A stretch of DNA of 64,000 nucleotides from Neelides folsomi (Eukaryota; Arthropoda; Collembola; Neelipleona; Neelidae). The stretch spans positions 124,001-188,000 of the forward strand of contig JAQGBZ010000018.1 of NCBI GenBank assembly GCA_034687125.1. Direction: 5' to 3'. The first letter of the stretch is position 1. Each line of letters starts with the position of its first letter. Position numbers and translations under genes: made by a program. Under the pieces are notes generated by a model. That model had not been told where the DNA came from and searched no databases. It worked only from the letters and a program-made list of their open reading frames with translations. Positions 40,052-50,950 of this stretch are shown piece after piece.

Positions 40052-43000
40052 ATCTATATTTCATTTCAAACACTCACGTTCAGATACTATACTTTTAAAA
40101 AATATACTGATTCTATCTTGCAAGAATCAAATTTTAATTTAAAATTTCTCATTAAAATTTTTTATATGATTTCTTTAACATGTGTATGAATCGATTCTTA
40201 TCATTAGTCATTTACAGGCATCTGTATTTAAAGTAGTTATACAGTATAGTACATTCAGTTTATACTGTCATTCATAAATATGTAAAGATAGATACTACAT
40301 GGTATACAATTGTATCTAATAGTACTATATAGTGTTATACTTATTTTTCGGCATCATATTGCAGCTCGGCTGATGGGCAGAGCAGAGCGACGTTCCTACC
40401 CCGATCCGAACAAAAATATGTTTATTCCACAATAATAATTATTCACAAAATACGTAAAACAATCAAATAAATACAACAATAGCATTAATATCGGACACTT
40501 GACTGTCAAAATGTCAGAGGCAGCAGAGTAAATTAAACTTGTATTCATTCAATCTTCCTTGAATCTAACATATATTGTTCTAATGCTCATTCCCGTGTTT
40601 CAAAAGTGCGTTAATTATTAAAGAGAACAAGCTGATGGGAATCTGAGGGGGAAACAAAGCTAAAAGGGTAATTTAATGAAACGACAATAAATGACAATAG
40701 AACATTTAAAGCCACTCGTCCCAAGTTTCAGCTTTCTTTGGTTATATCAAATTCTCTCAGACACTCCGTCGTATCATTTGTAATAATGAGACTCATCAAG
40801 CCTTCAGATCCTCCAAGAACTCCCATAAATGAAGATTTGGAAGCTGAGAGAAGGTGGAGCCAACCTCGAAATTATTCAACCGTTCTCTCCCATGTACCGA
40901 ACAGTGTTCTACCAACGCTGAAGAGTCTTCATTGTTTTCCCAATGAGATGAAGAACATTAGAGAATCATAATCAAAAGCTCACCACCGATTCTCGACGAG
41001 ATTAAATTGCACTCGCCTTCCTCCCTCATACCAAATGCATAATTCACCTTCCAGAGGAAATTAACCTTACAGATTGAGGATATAGGAAGAGGAGTTTAGC
41101 TCTAAAACATCCTGCCCATCATGAAGTATGGACATGTACAGATAGAAGAATGTAGTGGAAGTGAGTTATCTCTTCCCGATCTCATCTCCCTTTCATTATC
41201 TCCTCCCATTGATAGAGATGCAAAGTGCAGAAAGGAGGAAATAATATATTTAAGAACTGATGCCCTTCCATTGAGTGGTCGGAAGGGCCTTTTTACATTC
41301 AGGAACTTCCTTTGGGACTTCCCAATGAATAACACTCACTGTGTAATTTTCCTTTTGGATCGAGGTGTGGGAAGGAATGTAGCGGAAAGAGACGGATGAA
41401 ACAGAACTAGGAGTGAAGGGAACATCATTCCGTTCATCCCTCCTTCGTATCCCTCCTTCTCTCCCTTGCATTATTCATAGGCCGTGTAAAGTGTCAATGT
41501 ATGTATTATTGGAAATGAAGAGGCCGTAACTCCAAAAACTTCTTCGGGACCAGACCTTCAACTTTTCAATCTCGAAACTCCCTTTTCCCCAACTATCCCA
41601 TTCTCAGCCGAACAAGACACTTACACAAATTGTATAGCTCTTTCAGACTTTACAAATACGGAGACTCAACTTGGCCCTTTCCATTCTCCATCTACTCGCC
41701 AATCAAATAAATTTACGTATATTGACTAGTTTGGGGGGCTGGAGAGGAAGAGAGGCTTCGAAAGGCGAATAAATTCACTTCAATTTCACGACTCTTAAAT
41801 TGAAAAGTGGTTCGAAGCATTTCTTTTTAGATTAAACTCGAATCTTGTTGAGGAAAACTGATGAAAGGAATTCATTATATATAATGTTTCAACCATTTAA
41901 TATTTAACGAGTGTTTAATTTTAAATAAATCTTTCATACATTATACTATTTACTGGAATTAACATGTTAAAAAATTAAGGTTGCACGCTTGCTTCTGTTA
42001 TATAGGCTCATACGAATTTATCATGCACGGTTTAAAGTTTAAACTATTTATTAATTCGTCCAACTTCATGAAAGTGACATTATCAAAGTATTATCAAATC
42101 GATTTGAATCAGCAAGAATGAAACTTATTATTTTAGACATTTCCTAAAGCCAGATAATTAAATTTGGAATTCCTTTATTGATTGCGGATTGCTCTCATGT
42201 TAAGTGAATCAATTTGAGTTGAAGAGGGAAAGGAGATGGAAGATTGGTTGAGAGATTCGGATGAAACGATGAGACCCGGAGACTCATAGTAAAAGCGTCG
42301 CTATACATAGTTTAGAACCTTGGTGTATTTATATAGGCTCATGAATCCTCTTCAGTCCTTTTGACAATATTTTCATTCCAAGCTCAAAGAAGATTCGAAG
42401 AAGTCTCATTTGGGAAGCGGATAACATCTTATTTGATCCAACACCAGTCCTTTGCTCAGCCCATTCGGCAAAAAATTCATTCAGTCCTGAACCGAAGATG
42501 AATCCTTTCGTGAATAGAAAAGCTCCAGGAATAAAATACGTTTTTATTGAAATCTCTCGCCCTATTTAGATCGGTTGTAAGCCTGATATGAATATCAATA
42601 TTTAATCTATAAGAGGCATAGCAGTAAGGAGGATGGAAGTTGGTAATTGAATTTCGGCAGGAGATTTGTTAAGAATTTGTGGAAGGATGCGAGGTTAAAC
42701 TCGTGGTTAGACGGAAGTGGAAAGAAAAGTGAAGGGACTCGGGACAGGAAACGACATCATTTCTTTGAAGGAAATCGAGGTAGAACTTGCAAGTGTGAGA
42801 AAATGAAGGGATCTATAATTTAATACACACAAAAGTTGAGACAGAAGCCCCAAGAGAAACCCTAAATATATTAAAGCCTATATAGTCATAGTAGACTCAA
42901 TTGAAATATGGCCATTAGACCAAAAACTTCGGAGGGATGAATGGATAAAGTGACAGTTTTGTTATTTTATTTATTATGGAAATCCTACTTAACAATTTAA

Positions 43001-46000
43001 ACTACAATATAGCAATTAGGAAAATAAAAACATCCTCAACTTTACGGCCACTTTAATCCTTAAATAAGTAATAAATAAGTAAAAAGGAAATTGAAGAGGC
43101 TTTCAGGAACGTCACGTTGGGAATTTGCAGAAATGCCTGCCTGAGCGTTGAAAGAATTCAGAGGATTGTTGAAATCAATGGAGCTCAAATAATATAAATT
43201 CAATTACACTTTTTATAAATAATTACATTTTTAATTATTAATTTGCTTACATTAAATGTGCAGATATTTATTATAGATGATAAAAGTAGCAATAGGAGAA
43301 ATGCCAAATCCCTATCTTTTCCCATGTATTTGGATTTTTGCGCGGAATTGAAATAAACTAACCTTAATATTTTTCATAATTTGACTAAATCTATTCTAGA
43401 CATTTGTCTTTAAGGTCCACTTAGTTAGAATATCCTAAGTTTAATAGTTTCGGAGATAAAAATAGGTTCAATGTGTCCGTTACTTCTGACGCTCACTGTA
43501 TGTAATATATTATTTGGTAGGTATTTATTATATTAAGTTTGTTACATAAGGTAGCTAAATCTCATGATCGGATGAGTTCATTTATGAGTATGCAAGGTAC
43601 TTGGTCGGTGCGTCCGGAGACTCCATGTCGACGAAGGACATATTTTTAAAGGGCTGTTTGTTTATGAGGTTAGAATGAGAGGGAGAATGGGCCAAAGCCA
43701 CATCCGCCCTTCTCCCTTCTTCTTTGACTTCTAGGGGACATTGGCTGGCCGAGAGTTCATCCTTCGTCTCCCTCATCATGTCAGTCGTGGCAAATTGCAT
43801 CCGCATCCTCTCTCATCCCCATCCTACACCGCAACTATCACTTTCCTCCAAATGAAGAATCTCATCTATCTAGTAATCACGAGTAATAACACGATCTTTC
43901 AAATTGTTCAAATCCCCCTGATTTAATCTTAACTCTCGACCCTCTCCAATACAAAAACCACATTTTTCTCTACCTCCAACAATTTCTTCAAAATCAAACA
44001 TAATCCCAATCACCTTCTTAATGTGCATTCAATGTAATTTCAGCTCTAACTACATGGACCTTTTTCCTTTTGTAATATTTGTATGTCTTTCTAATTTACT
44101 TCGTGTATCATTTTCGCATCTTTCTCATTTCGAAACATAATATGCACATTTAGCATTAAATCTTAAAACTTTAAAGAATTCGAAATTCATTCATTATCTC
44201 TTGGTTTAAGTATTACTGGCTTAAAGGTTTAAAGGTATCATAAAGAGTGAGTGCAAATACCTGCCCAATAAAACCTGTACTGTACATAACTAAAAATATT
44301 ATGTATTGTTAATAATTTCAAATCCTTAAAAATTATTCATACTTATAAATTATGTCATCATTGGACAATAAATTTAAAGGAAATCAATGAGCCGTCACCT
44401 GTTTAATATCCGCCGGCCTATAATTTAAAATTGACTGATGAAAATGAGACACAACAACAAGTTTTTGTCCAGATATAAAAAGAGATAGGCATGCCTGGTT
44501 TTATAAATATGATTGACTTGGGAAAGGAGCTGGTTGACAAATGAGTTTCCTTTCATTAGAGTTCGTGAGAGATGAAGGTGGCATTGAAGGAGTGGGATGG
44601 ACAATGTGGGTTATCAACCCTTTCAATGAAAGCCCCTGTTCGCTCCTTCAATCCAAAATTCTTGAACCATAGGATTAGTCACCGAATGGTTCAAGGTGTA
44701 TTGGAGATGAGCAAGGTTGGATCAAGCTCAAAGGGATCGTATCGAATTTCATTCTCATAGTCTTTAAACACATTGAAGGGAACTGGTAAGAAGCCTCGAG
44801 CTCCGACTCCAGTTCCGTTTCCTCCGCTTTTCAATTAGGGCCCTTGTGATGTGTGTGAGAGAGAAGTGTGGAGAATCTTTTCTCCAGCAGAGGTTCTAAT
44901 AGGACTCCAAAACAAGATTCGATCTCTTCCCCTTTCAAAGAGATTTGAGGTATTTGAGTCAACCTCTCCTGTGAAAGTGATCCGAAGATGAAATGAGAAT
45001 GATGCGGGTCTTTACATCTTTGATACAAAATACAGCTCATATTATTTCCACGCACGTTTGATTTATTTTATGATTCGCTATCAATGTTAAAATATATCTC
45101 TCTTACTTTGCTTCAATTGACTCGTGTTTGAATTGAATGAGGATGTCCTTTTATTTCCAATCCCATTCCATTTATTTCACAAGTAATAATTTAAGATAAC
45201 CACGAGTACTTTTACATTCTTGCTCGTTGTTTGCCTTGTATTTGAATGATTATTGACTTGCAACATGTATTTCATTTTAAGATTCTCGCATAAAGCCAAG
45301 AACATTGACTGTGAAAATGCGAAGGTCTCAACTTCTATAGCTCTAAATTAAATCATCAATAAATAAAATTGAATCATTTCAATTGACTTTATGTACCTAC
45401 TTTAAATTTAAATACAATAGATCATAAAATACCATGTATGGTCAATTATTGCATTTTGCAGAATGAATAAAAAAAAACTAAATATATAATAAAAATGAAG
45501 ACAGACAATGCATTTTATATTATATTCACACACTAAATCATTCATTTATTCAATTACATCTTTTTAATTCTTTTTTATTTAATAAAATATTAGCATAAGA
45601 CAACAACATTAAATGCCTCATAGAAATTTTAATAATTACTACAATGCTTGTTGCATTGCATTGCTTGCAAAATAATGTTGCTGGTTGCTGATGATCTTAA
45701 GAACATCCAGCGCATTCTGTCGAAGGAAAATCCCATTTTAATCGCGAATATTTACACACGTGTTTGCATACACAAGACAAGTACATTTACGCTACGCAAT
45801 TGGGATATACGTAATGTAAACACAGTTATTCTTCAGCAGGTGAGCAAGGCGCGTGATTATTACGAACACATTAAATTACATTGGATTACTCATTCAGCTT
45901 TCATCTTGCTCAAATGAGTTTGTTAAAATTAGAGTTTTACTAATCAGTACCTCTAGAACTAAAATTAAACATCTGGAGACAAATATTTCATCATATAAAA

Positions 46001-46615
46001 ATTGTGCTAAGATAAAGGTAATTCTAGTAATTTATATTACGATCTTACACTTCGTCGAACGCATAATGTGTGTAATAGAAAGTGTAATAGGGAAATACGA
46101 AATCAATTAAGAATACATTATTTTCATTTCGAATATAATTAAAGGTTTGTATTTAATTTTATACGAACTCGAGAGTATCTCACAATCACATGTTTTTAGT
46201 CTTGTTTTCATTGATTTTCAAAGAGCTTTCATTCGATTTTGCAAAATTATTTATTTCAGCTATCACTAATGATAAATTAGAGAGAAAGTTCAAAGAGCAA
46301 AAACCTCACGCGTCAATTTTATATTTACACTCTATATAAATGCACACTATTATAGATAACTATTCAAAATTACTCAAATCTGTAAAAACATATTATCTAT
46401 ATCAGTTATCAGTCAATATTAACATTTTAATAAACCCAATAATTTAAAAAAATACACACATCATTTAAATAAGTTATACTTGTAAGCATGTTTATACAGA
46501 CATACTAAATACTTATCAACATTACAATTATCTGTAGTTAATATTTCAACTTTGGGTATTTAGAACAACACGGTGTCTTGTAAGATCTTGGATATTAATT
46601 CATTTGCAATTTGCA
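40052..46615. other. Noncoding or unresolved interval upstream of TBC1D15
   Basis: No gene can be supported. G+C-richer patches at 40.7-41.8 and 43.6-45.0 kb carry overlapping short ORFs on both strands without domains. At 45648-45917 a 5' open segment of 64 codons runs into a possible donor (CAGCAG followed by gtgagc). It reads plausibly but matches nothing I know and lacks a clear acceptor, so I leave it uncalled. A possible Tc1-like terminus lies at about 43.3-43.5 kb. Confidence 0.4.
43280..43500 (-). mobile_element. Possible solo end of a Tc1/mariner-like element
   Basis: Read on the minus strand from 43498, the sequence begins CAGTGAGCGTCAGAAGTAAC followed by GGACAC, immediately preceded by TA. 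That layout (TA, CAGTG start, an AAGTA-like motif, then GGACAC) is typical of Tc1-like inverted repeats. No matching opposite terminus and no transposase were found nearby. The inner boundary is arbitrary; it would be a truncated relic. Confidence 0.35.
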
Positions 46616-49581
46616 ATGGATGACGATGCGAGTAATGGGAGCTTTTCTCATATGGAAATTGAAGAAACTATCCCCACTGAGGCAAGTCAAACACAATATT
46701 TATAAAATTAAAAATAATTATACTTTAGAAGACTAAATACATCGAAATACAATATTTAACAGCTAAAGTATGAGCAAGGCGGAGTATCTCAAAAGTTCAC
46801 AATTAATGGCAATCGGAGAGCAAAAGAAATACTCATTCCCGGAAAACTCCTAATCACAGAAAACGTAAAGACAAACAAATTTATTTTCAATGTTTATCAT
46901 CAGAGCCCTTTTTAATTTTAGTGAAATATGATTTTGTCATTTTACAGAAATACTCAGAGTATATTGAATGGAAGCCAAATGAAGAACAAATTAATTTAAG
47001 ATCTGCGAGCTCACATGAATGGCCAGGAATACACGGTGCCAATGGGGGAATTGGTTATAAAGCTTCTAATGGAGGTTCGCCTTCGAAAATATAATCGAGT
47101 ATATTCAAAAAATTATTTTCAATTTATCAATAAATCTAGCCAATTGGTTAATTTTTTACAGTTGAAGAAATTGAGTTTCTCCCAGAGGAAGGAAATTTAG
47201 AATTTCGACGTCCAATTAAAATAGAACTAATGGAAATCAAGTCATTTGTGATATCTCCACCCAATAAAAGCGAAAAACGAGAGCTGATCATAATTTTGTC
47301 AGAAGGAACAACTCAAAATCCTTTTGTTTTTGAGCATGGATCTCCAGAGAATCTCATTCATGCCCTTGAACGATCATTGACAATCACAAAGTACGACTTA
47401 CGTCTTGTAATTATTTTGTGGTTAAAAACAATAAGTTATTAAAACTACAATAGATTGAAAGTTAAAACTATCTGATATAATTCGATTATTCATATTTTTT
47501 AGGGGAAAACAAAAGAACCTTTATATTGCAAGCCCTAAAAGAGATGTCCCGAAAACAACCACAATGGATTTTATGCCAACGCCACAAAACATCAATAATT
47601 GGATCGGAGGGTTTGTAAATGATCCAGTCACTACAGTCATTTCCACTCTTGCCAATGTGAAGAAAATTGCTGATAACGTTGGTATGATTTTCAGGATTTA
47701 TATATGTAATTAAAGTAATTCTTTATAAAATATTTAAATGCGAATCATTGAATAATAGCAAATGGAGAATATGGTGAATTGTCGCCAATGTTTACGAGTA
47801 AACCTTCTACTCCTAATCCTCCTTCAAGAGAAGACAGTAATTACGGCTCAAGACGTGTAACTCCCGATCCTGTACTTGCCAAAAGCTCTGACAGTGTAGA
47901 GAATTTTGCCGAATCAGTTAAAAATGAAGAAGGTTATGAAGTTGTTTGGGCTCCGGATAAACCCAGAGCGGAACTCGGACAGAGGCCAAAAACATACCGA
48001 GGTCAACCTTTAAGTCAAGAACAATGGCTTAATTATTTAGACAATGAGGGACGGATCACAAACTTTGACGAAATTCTTAAGATTGTCTTCCATGGGGTAT
48101 ACATATTTGTATTTATTAAACGCTGATTAATTTGAAAACCCTAACATGCCATTATGTAATTATAGCATAAAATATTAAAACTTTATAGATCTAATAATTT
48201 TTAATTATAGGGAGTCGAAGGAGAATTACGAAAGCATGTTTGGGGATTCCTTGTTGGTTTATATGATCCATCGTCTACACATGAACAAAGAAGATCTATT
48301 TTAGCCGAAAAAAGTTGTTCATATGAACGAATGAAGATTCAATGGGCGACGATCTCAGAAGATCAAGAAGAGCGATTTCACCCCTTTAGAGATTTCAAAT
48401 CTCTCATTGGTATAAATTAATTTACATACTCTAGCCAATTTAAAATTATTTAGAATATTACAAAGTTTTAAACATTGAAAAACTCGTATATTTGTAGACA
48501 AAGACGTGTCAAGAACAGATCGCACACTTGATTTCTTCAAAGGAGAAAATAATCAATGGACCGAAGTGCTGAGGAACATCTTAATGACATATGTCATGTA
48601 TAATTTCAATCTCGGATACGTTCAGGGAATGAGTGACATTCTTTCTCCAATTCTTATGGAAATCCAAGACGAAGTTCTTGCATTTTGGATTTTTGTCAAG
48701 TATATGGATAGAATTGTAAGTGTGGTGGAATAAGAACTACGACTTTGAATTTTAAATAGAGCTTATCTAATCATGCAATGTTCTAACGTTCTAGGACACT
48801 AATTTTGAAATGAGTCAAGAAGGAATGCAGAGACAGCTCAAGGAGTCATATATTCTTCTCCAACTAGTCGATCCCAAATTCAGTGCTTATCTCGATGCTT
48901 GTGATGCCTCAAACATGTTCTTTGCATTCAGATGGCTGCTTATTCTATTCAAGGTATCTTTCTTTAACATAATTACATTAATTACTGAATGTATTACGCT
49001 AAATTCAAATATAACTCAACTACTCTTTCAATATTTCTAGAGAGAATTTGCTACTCAGGACATTTTAACTCTTTGGGAAACTCTTTGGACAAATGTTGCG
49101 GGGAAGTCGTTTCATCTTTTTATTGCACTGGCAATTTTAGAAAAACAGCGGTCCCTAATTATGGAAAGCAAATTTGGATTGAGCGAAATTTTGAGGGTTA
49201 GTTTTGCCTTTTTACCATTAACTATTTTAGCAATGCAAGTTGCGTACAATTAAAAGCCTTGATTAAAAACGAATTTTTAAACAGAACATCAATGATCTAA
49301 CCATGAAGATCAATTTGGAAGAGACCTTGTGCACGGCTGAAGGGATTTACCTTCAAGTTATGAACTCTGAAGAAAGTTTGCCGAATAATATAAGGAACAT
49401 TCTTGGGTTACCCGACATTGAACAAGTGGAATCAAGAAGGAGCACGCCAATTGATGCGGGAAATGAAGGGGGACAAGGGGATGTTCCAACTTCGTCACGT
49501 TCAGTTCCTCAAAATGCTCTCTTCAATAATGAAGAGCATATTGAAACATTGTGTGATTTGGGGATAACCCAATTCTTATAG
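46616..49581 (+). CDS. TBC1D15: TBC1 domain family member 15-like Rab GTPase-activating protein
   Basis: Eleven coding exons join without a phase break: 46616-46681, 46763-46864, 46948-47074, 47162-47390, 47503-47681, 47759-48096, 48211-48409, 48498-48715, 48795-48953, 49041-49196 and 49285-49581. The product is 689 residues (human TBC1D15 has 691). The N-terminal half matches the family's DUF3548 region (KYEQGGV near residue 24, IEWKP near 62). The TBC domain starts at about residue 347. It holds the arginine finger in IDKDVSR (R419) and the glutamine finger in GYVQG (Q456), so the GAP should be active. In animals this family stimulates GTP hydrolysis by Rab7 on late endosomes and at mitochondria. 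The first ATG was chosen because the next exon continues the conserved start. Intron 1 has a GC donor (GAG followed by gcaagt). The closely related TBC1D17 is the only realistic alternative. Confidence 0.95.
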
Positions 49582-49770
49582 AAAAATCTTTATTTCTGAA
49601 GAAATATAATGCTACTTTGCATTTTAGGTTAATGATAATATATGTAATTGTAAAAATTATACCACTATTTTAAATTCATATTTACGTATAACGAACATGC
49701 TATTTAATATATTTTAAACTCATGACAGAGTTTGATAATTCTAAGTTATAGTTTAAATATTAGGTAAAAT

Positions 49771-49776
49771 AATAAA
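49771..49776 (+). terminator. Possible TBC1D15 poly(A) signal
   Basis: AATAAA lies 190 bp after the TBC1D15 stop codon and before the TA run and the miniature element. Confidence 0.4.
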
Positions 49777-49786
49777 TATAGTATAC

Positions 49787-49807
49787 ATTATATATATATA
49801 TATATAT
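49787..49807. repeat. (TA)n microsatellite
   Basis: A TA run of about 20 bases lies just after TBC1D15. Confidence 0.85.
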
Positions 49808-49869
49808 TATACAATATAAATTGTGTTAGATGCCCTATTTTGAATATAAGTAGCACCGGAAAAGTTATA

Positions 49870-50321
49870 TACCCCCTTTGCTCAAATTGAGGCCGGAGCT
49901 CAAAAGAAGGCTGGGCTCAAAAGAAGGTCGGACTCAAAAGAAGGCCGGGGGTGAAGCCTGAGACTTTTAATGAAGGCCTGGGTTCAAAAGAAGGCCGGGT
50001 CATAAAGCATAAATTTATAATTTGCGAAAATTTTAAAAAGAAAACGCTTTCCGAAAGCACTTGATATTTTAAAAGTAAGCCTTATAAATGCCACCTCGTA
50101 GAAAACGAACAAGGAGAAAACGAAGCTCTGATTTCAGCAAGCGAAGACGACCAAGCTGAAAATGAGGATGCCGACAGTGAAAAAAATTAATTCAGTTGAA
50201 TGAAATTGTTTTTTGTCAAAACTTTTCATTTTTATTTAAAGGCCGGAGCTCAATTAGTGGCCGGGGGTCAAGGGCCTAATTTTTTATTGAGGCCCGGGCC
50301 TCAATTCGAGCAAAAACGGTA
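49870..50321. mobile_element. 448-bp Tc1/mariner-type miniature element
   Basis: The termini CCCCCTTTGCTCAAATTGAG (49872 inward) and CCGTTTTTGCTCGAATTGAG (50319 inward, minus strand) are imperfect inverted repeats that continue into GGCC-rich sequence. Both are flanked by TA (49870-49871 and 50320-50321), the standard target duplication of the Tc1/mariner/pogo superfamily. Behind the left end four degenerate copies of a ctcaaaagaaggccggg-like unit are tandemly arranged (49903-50000). Inside, one frame ends with an acidic tail at about 50101-50190 (SASEDDQAENEDADSEKN then stop), perhaps the C-terminus of a lost transposase. It occupies the intergenic space between convergent TBC1D15 and ACOX3. 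Confidence 0.7.
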
Positions 50322-50878
50322 TTTTATCAGACTACAAAATGAATAGGTATACTTATCTATGTATAAGAATCATAAAAATTATTTTAGCAAACCTATTCTG
50401 AAAGAGCTTTATACAATAGAGATTTTATAGGGCAATGGGGATGGTAAAGTTCGTAATTAATTGGACATTAAGCGCATTTATTGTATTATGTCAACTACAT
50501 AATTTGAAGATTTAAATCAATTCATTCCAAAATTCTGACTATCATTTCAATATTACTACATACATTATTCCACCGATTTTATATCTAGTGATATCAGTAT
50601 AGGTATAACGTTTTTAATGATCACAATAACTATATGATCTTACATAATATGCGATAACTCTTTGATGTATTTTAAAATATGATTCTTTTATAATTTAAAG
50701 TGCAAATGTTTATATCTTACATCTATAGTACATATTAGAGTAGGTGATGACTGGGATTACAATATTATATTAAAACCAATTTATAAGTAAATGATCTTAT
50801 GTTTATTGTGAACAATCCTCCTTTTAACTTTATGTAAATCGCATTACTCGCAAAGTGAATTTTATAATGTATGATTGA
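50322..50878. other. AT-rich spacer between convergent genes
   Basis: The spacer between the miniature element and the 3' end of ACOX3 is very AT-rich. I see no ORF or structure of note. Confidence 0.6.
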
Positions 50879-50884
50879 TTTATT
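50879..50884 (-). terminator. ACOX3 poly(A) signal
   Basis: AATAAA on the minus strand lies 67 bp after the ACOX3 stop codon. Confidence 0.6.
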
Positions 50885-50950
50885 ATTAATTAAGTTCACA
50901 AGATGAATAAATATAATATGGCATTCATTAATTCAAGTGAAAAATTAGTC

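Noticed and set aside
40396-40415. Similarity of ccccgatccgaac to ccccgattcggac after the 5S gene (60198-60215)
   Set aside because: About a dozen bases in common with no extended match on either side; not enough to claim a 5S-derived SINE.
45648-45917. 89-codon + strand ORF with a possible donor at CAG|gtgagc
   Set aside because: The part before the donor reads plausibly, but there is no clear acceptor, no compatible next exon and no family match.
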